Part shown: piece after piece, positions 1 to 5,548 of the stretch
Layout of the letters: every line of letters begins with the position of its first letter
Position numbering within the stretch: the stretch's first letter is position 1
Assembly (NCBI GenBank): GCA_018224315.1
Contig: JAGTVF010000232.1
Location: 1 to 5,548 of the forward strand
DNA from: Desulfobacterales bacterium
Lineage (GTDB): Bacteria > Desulfobacterota > Desulfobacteria > Desulfobacterales > Desulfosalsimonadaceae
DNA: 5,548 bases
Reading direction: 5' to 3'
Position numbers and translations under genes: made by a program
Notes under the pieces: model-generated
Told to the model about the DNA's origin: nothing
Seen by the model: the letters and a program-made list of their open reading frames with translations, nothing else
The model's database searches: none

Positions 1-1701
1 ACCGGCGGCAACAACGTTATGGACGCCCTGCGCCGGATCGGCGGGTTTTCATTTCAGGGCTATTCGCCCATGGGCGTAAAAGCCGGAATGGGCAGTTCGC
101 TTTCGATTCGCGGAGTTGAAGGCGGCGAGTTGGTCCTGATCAATGGCATGCCGATTCAAAATTCCGGAAATAAAAATTATGAATTGTCCAATTTTTCGCT
201 TGAAAACATTGAACGGGTTGAAGTCATTAAAGGGGCCTCTTCCATTCAGTACGGAGCCGATGCCATGAGCGGGGCCATCAATATCATCACCCAAAAAAAT
301 CCCGGCCACAAACAGACAAAGGCATCCGTGGAATTCGGGGATTACGGCTATCAAAACCATCATCTGCAATACCTCGGGCCAAGGGTGAATGTGGGGTTGA
401 ATTATCAGCATTTCAATTCAATTGAGCGCAATGATGACTTTGCGGATAAGGAATACAGCGATACCAGACCGCTTCACCGGTATTCAGCCAGCGTAAACGC
501 CAATATCGCGGAAAATTTATATTTTGACGGCCTGGCCAGTTACGTGGACTCCGGCTATGAAACATATGACGCCACAACCGGTCAGGTAATCGACACCAAT
601 GAACAGGATCAGTATGAAATTTTTACCAACCTGCGCTATGAGACGGAAAATGCAAGATTCAAAGCATTTTACAAATACGGGGATGAAGAAAGAAAAACAT
701 ACGAATACCAGCCTTATAAAATTCTGGACGGGACCCGTAAAAACAAGCATTTTAATACCGGTTTATCAACGGACTGCAAATTTGATTTCCTGAGTGCTGA
801 GGTCAAAACCGGCTTTGAATATATTCATCGCGCTGCCAATTTTGAATCCGGATATGGATATCATTACCGCAATGACGTGGCCGTGTTTGCCATTATTACC
901 AAGCGGTTTTTCCAGCGGCTGAAAATTGATCTGGGCATGCGGGAGCAATTGATTTATGCGGACTCTGCCGGTGACGATCAGGATGAATTCACTCCCAGCC
1001 TGGGGCTTAATTTCCAGCTCACACAATCCGTGAATCTGTTTGCCAATGCGGCAAAAGCCTTCAGGGCACCTTCTTTTAACAATTTGTACTATGAATCCTG
1101 GCTGCTAAAAGGCAACCCGGAACTGACCCCGGAAAAGGGTTGGACTTACGACACAGGGGTCAAGTTTACAAACGAATGGAGCAAGATCCGGTTTTCCGGG
1201 TTTTTCATGGAGTACAAGGACAAGATTGAATCCTATAAAGGCGGCGGTTACCCATTTGAATACTTTAACGCCGGCACCTATGAAAGCCTTGGCGTTGACT
1301 GGAATATTGACCTTTTCCCCTTTCATGGCCGGGATAACTGGTCCAGCCGGATTTCCTTTTATTCTTCGGGTACATGGTGCGACCCGGTTGCCGAGGATCC
1401 CGACGGCAGTCAATACCAGACCGGCCCCAAATTCAGTTCCTCTGTGGGCGCAGCATATGATAGCGGCATGTTCCGCCTTGCCCTGAATTTCAATTATGTC
1501 ACCAGCCGTCCGGACGCCCTGGATGATATCTCGACACTGGACATCACCGGAAAATACAAACTGCCCAAAGGATATCTCACACTCGGGGTTGATAACGTGT
1601 TTGATCAGGAAGTTGAGATCAACGGCAACAAGGCGACAGACAACTATGTATATTACGGAATGCCCCGGTTTTTTAAGATGGGTTATGAGGTGCGGTTTTA
1701 A
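1..1701 (+). CDS. TonB-dependent outer-membrane receptor, 5' end outside window
   Basis: This is an outer-membrane ligand-gated porin that would import a scarce nutrient (cobamide, siderophore or similar) using energy from TonB-ExbBD. The frame is open from base 1, so the gene begins upstream; the signal peptide and TonB box are not visible. About 566 residues remain. Residues ~1-100 are the plug: NVMDALRRIGG, SLSIRG, the LINGMPI strand and ERVEVIKG followed by QYGADAMSGAINIIT are classic plug motifs. The rest is a 22-strand-type beta-barrel with alternating aromatic strands, FRAPSFNNLYYE near residue 354, NPELTPEKG near 372, NVFDQ near the C-terminus, and a terminal Phe (EVRF) as the BAM signal expects. 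The plug resembles the BtuB/CirA group, but the substrate cannot be read directly. It converges on a B12-riboswitch operon, which makes cobamide a reasonable guess. By eye it is more AT-rich than the minus-strand genes. Confidence 0.95.
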   Translation, partial: TGGNNVMDALRRIGGFSFQGYSPMGVKAGMGSSLSIRGVEGGELVLINGMPIQNSGNKNYELSNFSLENIERVEVIKGASSIQYGADAMSGAINIITQKNPGHKQTKASVEFGDYGYQNHHLQYLGPRVNVGLNYQHFNSIERNDDFADKEYSDTRPLHRYSASVNANIAENLYFDGLASYVDSGYETYDATTGQVIDTNEQDQYEIFTNLRYETENARFKAFYKYGDEERKTYEYQPYKILDGTRKNKHFNTGLSTDCKFDFLSAEVKTGFEYIHRAANFESGYGYHYRNDVAVFAIITKRFFQRLKIDLGMREQLIYADSAGDDQDEFTPSLGLNFQLTQSVNLFANAAKAFRAPSFNNLYYESWLLKGNPELTPEKGWTYDTGVKFTNEWSKIRFSGFFMEYKDKIESYKGGGYPFEYFNAGTYESLGVDWNIDLFPFHGRDNWSSRISFYSSGTWCDPVAEDPDGSQYQTGPKFSSSVGAAYDSGMFRLALNFNYVTSRPDALDDISTLDITGKYKLPKGYLTLGVDNVFDQEVEINGNKATDNYVYYGMPRFFKMGYEVRF

Positions 1702-1712
1702 ATCATCAGGAT

Positions 1713-1742
1713 AACCCGGTCATTGATTGTTTTGGCCGGGTT
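1713..1742. terminator. Weak hairpin between convergent genes
   Basis: AACCCGG (1713-1719) is the reverse complement of CCGGGTT (1736-1742). The stem can be extended inward by a G-T and a C-G pair, leaving a loop of about 12 bases. It lies 12 bases after the receptor stop codon and overlaps the last codons and stop of the convergent dehydrogenase gene. This is where a bidirectional terminator would be expected. Neither side carries a clear T-run, so intrinsic termination is uncertain and the hairpin may only stabilise 3' ends. Confidence 0.35.
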
Positions 1743-2724
1743 GTTCCGGGATTTGTGAGGCGGTAAAATCCAGTATATACTTAAACCCTTTTCCGGCCAG
1801 CACCTGGGGCAACAGCCCTGGGGCGCTTTCCGGGGCAACAATGCCCTGGACCAGTGTTGCCAAAATCCTTTGATGGGCGTCTATAAAGTCCACGGCGCGC
1901 TGCATATCCGCAGGTGCCAGTCCGTAGCGGCCTGAGATTGTAATTTCATGGTAGTGGATCAGGTCAATCAGGTCGGTGCCAATGGTCGCGTTTTTTGTAA
2001 GGCCGCTGAAAAAGATGAAATGGCCGCCTTTTCGGAGTTTTTTCAATCCGTCTGCAAAGGCCTGGGTATCCGGGCAGGCATTGATGACAGCATCAAAGCC
2101 GTTTTCGGTGGTATTGGTCGTGCACGCAATTCCGGTAGCCTTTAGAAAGGGCTGCGCAGCCAGGGTTTTTTCCTTGTTTTTTTCAATGACCATGGGTTTG
2201 CCGCCGGATGCGTGAATGACGAGGCCGGCCAAAAGCCCCATGGTGCCGCCGCCGTAAATCAAAAAGCGAGGGTTTTTCTTTACCGGAAAGTTTGCCAGGG
2301 CATGGAAAATACAGCCCATTGGCTCGGCAAAACAGGAAATGGCTGAATCCAGGGTTTCGGGAACAGAAATCAGGCTGTCTGCAGGGGCGATGATTTCGTC
2401 GGCAAAACCGCCGTCCCTGTGAAATCCCAGAATTTGCAAGTGCTCACACCGGTTTTCCCGTCCTGTCCGGCAGTGCGGACATGTGCCGCAGCTCACACCC
2501 GGCCATATGACGTAACGTTTTCCCTGGCTGTCGGCAACCGCCATTTCATGGCCGGGCACCCGGGGCAGGAGCAGGTCCCGGTGCCCCTGGTCCCACATTT
2601 TTGCATCCGTCCGGCATATGGCGCAGTAAAGCACCTGAAGGCGCACCTGCCCCTTACCGCTTTTTTCCGATTTGCTGTTTTTTTGGATTTCCAGGCGCCT
2701 GCGGCCGGTCAACACTATTTTCAT
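1720..2724 (-). CDS. Zinc-dependent medium-chain dehydrogenase (MDR/alcohol dehydrogenase family)
   Basis: This is a 334-residue cytoplasmic NAD(P)-dependent dehydrogenase of the sorbitol/threonine dehydrogenase type; the substrate is unknown. Catalytic-zinc ligands are visible: C37 in CRTD, H59-E60 in PGHE, and E134 in AEPMGCIFHA. The structural-zinc lobe has four cysteines at 79, 82, 85 and 93 (CGTCPHCRTGRENRC). The Rossmann turn is YGGGTMG (157-163), and E181 at the end of the second strand suggests NAD rather than NADP. The start at 2724 is chosen because AGGAGGGG precedes it directly. An upstream in-frame ATG at 2778 would add 18 non-family residues, overlap the preceding gene and lack such a site. 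It lies 41 bases after the TrpD-like gene on the same strand, so it is probably co-transcribed and under the same cobalamin riboswitch. All zinc ligands are intact, so it should be active. Confidence 0.9.
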   Translation of the reverse strand: MKIVLTGRRRLEIQKNSKSEKSGKGQVRLQVLYCAICRTDAKMWDQGHRDLLLPRVPGHEMAVADSQGKRYVIWPGVSCGTCPHCRTGRENRCEHLQILGFHRDGGFADEIIAPADSLISVPETLDSAISCFAEPMGCIFHALANFPVKKNPRFLIYGGGTMGLLAGLVIHASGGKPMVIEKNKEKTLAAQPFLKATGIACTTNTTENGFDAVINACPDTQAFADGLKKLRKGGHFIFFSGLTKNATIGTDLIDLIHYHEITISGRYGLAPADMQRAVDFIDAHQRILATLVQGIVAPESAPGLLPQVLAGKGFKYILDFTASQIPEQPGQNNQ

Positions 2725-2726
2725 AA

Positions 2727-2734
2727 CCCCTCCT
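2727..2734 (-). promoter_or_regulatory. Ribosome binding site of the dehydrogenase gene
   Basis: AGGAGGGG on the minus strand, two bases before the ATG at 2724 (the core AGGAGG is four bases away). It decides the start codon over the in-frame ATG at 2778. Confidence 0.8.
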
Positions 2735-2765
2735 CTGCAGCAATAATTCGTTTGCAGGGCTGTTG

Positions 2766-3878
2766 CTATCCAATCCATTTTTCCAGGGTTTGCAGTCCCG
2801 TTTTTGGGTCCCGGTTCTGAGCGGCAACCCAGGCCCGCAAGGTGGCCAATGCGTCCCCGCTTTCCATCGCATTGGCGGCGAGTTCCAGGCCGTCATCAAT
2901 GTCTGGAACCCTGTCCGCGGCATAGAAAATCAGTGCAGCATTGAGCATGACCGCTTCTTTCCGGAGACTGTTTTCCTTGTTGTGCATAAGGCGGACAAAG
3001 CGGCGGGCCTCTGTCTCCATATTCCCTGAAGGCGCCAGATCTCCGGGATCGCCTTTGCCAAGGCCGTATGCCTGCGGATGAAGGGTAAAGGTTTCAATCT
3101 CTCCGGATTCAAGAAGTCTTGCACAAAAGGTGGGGCCGATTACCGAGGCTTCATCCATTCCGGCCCGCTCAGGGACTGCGCCATCTACCGCCCCGTGGAC
3201 AACAACGGCTTTTTGGTAGCCGATGGCTTTCATCACCCGGATGACCGGCAGGATCATTTCCCGGTCATAGACGCCCCGTAAACCCGTTTTGGGCATAGCC
3301 GGGTTGGCCAGCGAAGCTGCAATATTCAGGGTGGAGCCAAAGTGGATCCGGGACAGAATCCGGCCCAGGGCAGCGGGGTGAACCGCGGCGCTCATCCCGT
3401 TGAAAAGGCCGATACCGGCGGTCTCAATGCTTTTGGCCACCATTTCGGCCGGGCATTCGACGTCCACGCCAAGGGCCTCGGCCATATCCACTGTTCCGCA
3501 GCTTGAGGTGATGGACCGGGAACCGTGCCGGGCCATGCAAACGCCTCGTGCGGCTGCGGCCACGGCTGCCGCCGTGCTGATGTTAAAGGTCTTGAAGGTG
3601 TCCATGCCGGTGCCGCTGTTTTCAACCGGCAGAAGGCCGGGGTTGAGGGGGATTTTGACCGTGTCCAGGTGATAGATGGCATCCCAGGCGCCGGCGATTT
3701 CCGCCTCGGTTTCGCCTTTTGTTCTAAGGGCGGCAAGAAAAGCGCCCTGCTGCATTTGGGTGGTGGAATCGTTTAAAACAGTGGCAAAAGCCTGTTCGGC
3801 TTCTTTGCGGGAAAGGTTTTGACGGCGGGTCAGCCGGGAAATAAGGGCACCGAATTCCTGATGGATTGCTGCTGTCAC
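2766..3878 (-). CDS. GT3-family phosphoribosyltransferase, TrpD-like but with altered acceptor pocket
   Basis: This 370-residue protein has the anthranilate phosphoribosyltransferase fold: a helical N-terminal domain (~1-75) and then the alpha/beta domain. PRPP and metal motifs are recognisable: NSGTGMD (87-93; usually GTGGD), FNISTAAA (98-105), ARHGSRS (116-122; usually KHGNR), SSCGT (125-129) and MDEAS (241-245; the paired D-E metal site). Segments that contact anthranilate in TrpD are changed. The G-I-R-T-I-F-N stretch reads FGSTLN (180-185), the L-G-P-L-T-N-P stretch reads AASLANP (187-193), and the Asn of KHGN is Ser. No other trp gene is present. I infer PRPP-dependent transfer to a base other than anthranilate. 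The start is GTG at 3878, six bases after a perfect AGGAGG, and that site is embedded in a cobalamin riboswitch expression platform. It is first in an operon with the MDR dehydrogenase. An automatic 'trpD' label would probably be wrong. Confidence 0.88.
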   Translation of the reverse strand: MTAAIHQEFGALISRLTRRQNLSRKEAEQAFATVLNDSTTQMQQGAFLAALRTKGETEAEIAGAWDAIYHLDTVKIPLNPGLLPVENSGTGMDTFKTFNISTAAAVAAAARGVCMARHGSRSITSSCGTVDMAEALGVDVECPAEMVAKSIETAGIGLFNGMSAAVHPAALGRILSRIHFGSTLNIAASLANPAMPKTGLRGVYDREMILPVIRVMKAIGYQKAVVVHGAVDGAVPERAGMDEASVIGPTFCARLLESGEIETFTLHPQAYGLGKGDPGDLAPSGNMETEARRFVRLMHNKENSLRKEAVMLNAALIFYAADRVPDIDDGLELAANAMESGDALATLRAWVAAQNRDPKTGLQTLEKWIG

Positions 3879-3931
3879 AAATCACCTCCTGATAAATGTT
3901 ATCAGAAGGATTTGGTCCAGCAAAAATCCTT
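3879..3931 (-). promoter_or_regulatory. Riboswitch expression platform with Shine-Dalgarno sequestering hairpin
   Basis: Two stems share one strand. P13 pairs AAGGATTT (3931-3924) with AAATCCTT (3913-3906) around a 10-base loop. Immediately next, CTGATAA (3905-3899) pairs with TTATCAG (3895-3889) around a 3-base loop. That second stem can be extended by CCTT pairing with the rest of AGGAGG (3890-3885), including one G-U pair, and by AAAT pairing with ATTT after a two-base bulge. In the extended form the whole ribosome binding site is paired. AAATCCTT cannot be in both stems at once, which is the signature of a translational switch. No T-run follows, so control by transcription termination is unlikely. 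Confidence 0.75.
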
Positions 3932-3938
3932 AACTTCC

Positions 3939-4136
3939 GTCAGGGCAGGCTTTCCGGCTTACGGATCTTCCTTGAACCGCGCCTTCCCCCCCGAAAATAA
4001 TTCCCGGAAAGTGGCCTTATGCGGTTCTTGTCCCCGGATCACGGCAACGGCTGGTATGCGATGGACTTGCACCATCTTTCCTTTTACCCGGAAGCTGTCC
4101 GCCAGACCTTCTGCAGATAGCTCCCGGCACCCTGAC
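3939..4136 (-). ncRNA. Cobalamin (B12) riboswitch aptamer
   Basis: This is a ~198-base leader aptamer, the usual size for the class. P1 is GTCAGGG (4136-4130) with CCCTGAC (3945-3939). P2 is CCGGGAGC (4127-4120) with GCTTCCGG (4095-4088). The conserved core runs GATGGTGCAAGTCCATC (4076-4060), matching the family's GGTGCAAATCC element with its small stem. P5 is GCA/TGC enclosing the loop TACCAGCCGT, followed by the conserved-looking CGTGA. A peripheral stem GAACCGC/GCGGTTC lies in the variable arm. The B12 box AAGCCGGAAAGCCTGCC (3960-3944) fits the family consensus well. CCAGC in L5 (4054-4050) is perfectly complementary to GCTGG in L13 (3921-3917), the kissing pair this class needs. It would bind adenosyl- or another cobalamin in the mRNA leader of the TrpD-like/dehydrogenase operon. 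It is recognised by eye, not by covariance model. Confidence 0.9.
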
Positions 4137-4146
4137 AGGTTCATTA

Positions 4147-4176
4147 TTTTTAATGCATGGCCGGATCTGTTGTCAA
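4147..4176 (-). promoter_or_regulatory. Sigma70-type promoter of the riboswitch operon
   Basis: On the minus strand there is a perfect -35 TTGACA (4176-4171), an 18-base spacer and an AT-rich -10 region, TAAAAA (4152-4147), which is a moderate match to TATAAT. Transcription would begin near 4140, only a few bases before riboswitch helix P1 at 4136. That agreement supports both calls. The -10 is the weak part. Confidence 0.65.
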
Positions 4177-4316
4177 CAGGGTTTTTTCGTCTTCAGGGCT
4201 GAAACAAAGCGGGTATCACCATCAGTGCTGTTGAGCCCGGGCGCTACGGTGTGATTCTCACAGTGCCTGTGGCATCAAAACAATATGTGCCCGCTGCAAT
4301 GATGGTTTCATGAGCT
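4177..4316. other. Spacer between ychF-like gene and riboswitch promoter
   Basis: About 140 bases without a convincing gene or strong terminator. It contains two short overlapping inverted repeats, TGTGA-TTC-TCACA (4250-4262) and CACAG-TGC-CTGTG (4259-4271), which could be a regulator site or a weak 3'-end structure of the ychF-like transcript. A GCCCGGGC palindrome lies at 4235-4242. None is followed by a T-run on the minus strand. Short open frames here have no recognisable content. Confidence 0.5.
4250..4271. repeat. Overlapping inverted repeats, possible operator
   Basis: TGTGA and TCACA arms separated by TTC (4250-4262) overlap CACAG and CTGTG arms separated by TGC (4259-4271), sharing the CACA. 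Arms are only 5 bases, so chance is possible. The arms resemble CRP/FNR-family half-sites, but the 3-base spacing is too short for a standard site of that family. Confidence 0.3.
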
Positions 4317-5351
4317 TTACACATTGAACCGGAAATTGATGATATCCCCGTCCGCCACTTCATAGGTTTTGCCCTCCAGGCGCAGGGTGGCGTTTTTTTT
4401 GGCTGCGGCCATGGAGCCGGCGGCCATAAGATCCTCGTAAGAGACCACTTCCGCACGGATAAAGCCTTTTTGGATATCTGAGTGGATGGCCCCGGCGGCT
4501 TCCAGCGCCGGGGTGGCCCGGCCGATGGTCCAGGCGCGCACCTCGTCTTCGCCCACGGTAAAAAAGGAGATCAGACCCAGGATCTCATATGAAGCCCGGA
4601 TTACCCGGTCTGTGGCCGGGGCCGCGATGTTAAATTCTTCGAGCAGTTCCGCGGCCTCCTGCTTTGACATCTGGGCCAGTTCATGTTCGAGCTTGCCCCG
4701 GATGACCCGGCAGGTCTCTTTTTGGGAGATTTGGCCGGCAGCCGGCAGGGCCTCGTCTTCGTCTGCATTGTTGAAAAGCACCAAAGCGGGCTTGGCCGAC
4801 ATGAGCCCGTAGCCGCGCAAAAGCCGGGATTGGCCGATTTCCGGCATGTGCCGCAGGGGCGTTTCCTGCTCCAGGGCGGCTTTGCACTGCTCCAGCAGGG
4901 CCTGCTCCTCCTTGTCCACGGGCCGGCCCTTTTTGGCATCTGTGGCCATGCGTTCCAGGCGTTTTTCCACCACGGCCAGATCCGTGTGCATGAGTTCCTG
5001 GTCCAGCAGCAGAAAGTCGTTTTCCGGGTCCGCGGCTTCCATGCCGTAAGCCGCAAAATTGCGCACCACGTGGATCAGTGCATCGGTGTCGCGCACCGCA
5101 CGCATCAGGGCGCTGTCTTCGCTGCCGGCTTTTTTCTGCTCGCCTTTTCCGGGCAGCAGATATTCCACCTGGGCGTAGATGGTTTTTTGGGGCCGGTACA
5201 TCTCACTTAAGATGTCAATGCGCTCATCGGGCACGTGGATGGTTCCAATGCGGGTTTCGGTGCGGGCGCCGGTGGCGGCAAAGTCCCGGGCCAGGGCTTC
5301 AAAAACTGTGGTTTTTCCGGAGCCGGCAAGGCCGATGATTCCGATTTTCAT
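4317..5351 (-). CDS. YchF/OLA1-like P-loop protein, divergent, with C-terminal TGS-type (DUF933) domain
   Basis: This 344-residue cytoplasmic protein is related to the YchF ribosome-associated ATPase/GTPase (E. coli YchF has 363). The P-loop is GLAGSGKT (7-14) instead of the usual GLPNVGKS. The C-terminal part is unmistakable: ISFFTVGEDEVRAWTIG (261-277), AAGAIHSDIQKGFIRAEVVSY (~285-305) and DGDIINFRFNV at the end. A helical middle (~115-170) matches the YchF coiled-coil insertion. The switch II motif is abnormal: where YchF has D-I-A-G this protein reads VEYLLPG (62-68), and the following glycine-rich stretch is altered. The G4 position reads NNADE, near YchF's NVNE. It is therefore a divergent subgroup, perhaps alongside a standard YchF elsewhere. 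The start ATG overlaps the TatD stop as ATGA, with AAGGAA upstream, so translation is probably coupled. TAA ends the gene. Confidence 0.92.
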   Translation of the reverse strand: MKIGIIGLAGSGKTTVFEALARDFAATGARTETRIGTIHVPDERIDILSEMYRPQKTIYAQVEYLLPGKGEQKKAGSEDSALMRAVRDTDALIHVVRNFAAYGMEAADPENDFLLLDQELMHTDLAVVEKRLERMATDAKKGRPVDKEEQALLEQCKAALEQETPLRHMPEIGQSRLLRGYGLMSAKPALVLFNNADEDEALPAAGQISQKETCRVIRGKLEHELAQMSKQEAAELLEEFNIAAPATDRVIRASYEILGLISFFTVGEDEVRAWTIGRATPALEAAGAIHSDIQKGFIRAEVVSYEDLMAAGSMAAAKKNATLRLEGKTYEVADGDIINFRFNV

Positions 5352-5548
5352 TGAAAGTTTTCCTTTTTAACAGATTGGATTGCCGGGCCTGCATCATTGA
5401 TGTCAAACAACCGGCAGGTGTTGTTCCACAAAACCCGGGCCAGATCCCGGACATCGGTGTTTCTCACCTCTGCCAGTTTTGTCAGCACCCGTTTGACAAA
5501 GGCCGGCTCATTGCGCCGGGTCTGGTTTTTTTCCGGCGCCGGGGTCAG
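5348..5548 (-). CDS. TatD-family metal-dependent hydrolase, C-terminal 66 codons
   Basis: The frame is open to the right edge of the window on the minus strand and encodes LTPAPEKNQTRRNEPAFV onward, ending in KKENFQ and TGA. The (Y)LTP...RNEPAFV...L..V segment followed by a helix with WNNTCRLFDI corresponds to the C-terminal end of TatD/YcfH-type TIM-barrel hydrolases (usual form: L-T-P-x-P-x-R-G-x-R-N-E-P). TatD proteins are Mg-dependent deoxyribonucleases. The catalytic His/Asp residues lie in the missing upstream part. The typical Arg-Gly before the RNEP element is replaced by EKNQTR, and the tail is a little long. The TGA overlaps the ATG of the YchF-like gene, so the two form one operon. 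Confidence 0.85.
   Translation of the reverse strand: MTPAPEKNQTRRNEPAFVKRVLTKLAEVRNTDVRDLARVLWNNTCRLFDINDAGPAIQSVKKENFQ

Noticed and set aside
2725..2778. Longer dehydrogenase start at ATG 2778
   Set aside because: It would overlap the preceding gene by 13 bases and add 18 atypical residues; the ATG at 2724 has a strong AGGAGGGG and fits the family's N-terminus.
2766..3878. Annotation as tryptophan-pathway trpD
   Set aside because: Anthranilate-contacting positions are altered, there are no trp neighbours, and control is by a cobalamin riboswitch rather than tryptophan-linked regulation.
3959..4144. 61-codon open frame on the minus strand in the gap before the TrpD-like gene
   Set aside because: It lies almost entirely within the cobalamin riboswitch aptamer, its ATG is at or before the predicted transcript start, and it has no ribosome binding site or recognisable product.
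3819..4202. 127-codon plus-strand frame across the riboswitch
   Set aside because: It is antisense to the TrpD-like start and the riboswitch; low-plausibility composition and no ribosome binding site seen.
4235..4242. GCCCGGGC palindrome as a terminator for the ychF-like gene
   Set aside because: It is only 8 bases with no loop and no following T-run; such GC palindromes are expected by chance in this composition.
4244..4456. 70-codon minus-strand frame overlapping the end of the ychF-like gene
   Set aside because: It is a shadow frame of the YchF C-terminal coding region with no start signal and a compositionally odd translation.
4683..5210. 175-codon plus-strand frame opposite the ychF-like gene
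   Set aside because: It is antisense to a clearly conserved coding region in GC-rich DNA; the translation has no recognisable domain.

Overview
The window looks like a chromosomal segment of a Gram-negative, probably anaerobic bacterium. It encodes an outer-membrane TonB-dependent receptor, which requires an outer membrane. The divergent YchF-like GTPase, the TatD hydrolase and the mixed GC content would fit a Desulfobacterota (delta-proteobacterial) sulfate-reducer type of genome. That placement is an impression from gene style, not a proven assignment.

Layout, left to right. Positions 1-1701 (+) hold the C-terminal ~566 residues of a TonB-dependent receptor whose start lies outside the window. 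It converges on a two-gene minus-strand operon: a GT3/TrpD-like phosphoribosyltransferase (3878-2766) followed by a zinc-dependent MDR dehydrogenase (2724-1720). Upstream of that operon, the 438-base gap at 3879-4316 is not empty. It contains a sigma70-type promoter (about 4176-4147) followed immediately by a cobalamin riboswitch. The aptamer is closed by P1 (4136-4130 with 3945-3939), carries a B12 box (3960-3944) and has a recognisable L5-L13 kissing pair. Its expression platform overlaps the Shine-Dalgarno sequence of the phosphoribosyltransferase gene. Beyond it, still on the minus strand, lie a YchF/OLA1-like GTPase (5351-4317) and, overlapping it by ATGA, the last 66 codons of a TatD-family hydrolase (5548-5348).

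How it fits together: the riboswitch links the phosphoribosyltransferase and the dehydrogenase to cobalamin (B12) status. The phosphoribosyltransferase keeps PRPP- and metal-binding motifs of the TrpD fold but has changed several positions that hold anthranilate in true TrpD, so it is unlikely to be a tryptophan-pathway enzyme. The most interesting hypothesis is an undescribed cobamide-linked function, such as making or remodelling a lower-ligand ribotide, with the neighbouring TonB-dependent receptor as a possible cobamide importer. The riboswitch is well supported by the sequence; the metabolic role is inference. TatD and the YchF-like gene form a separate housekeeping-type unit.
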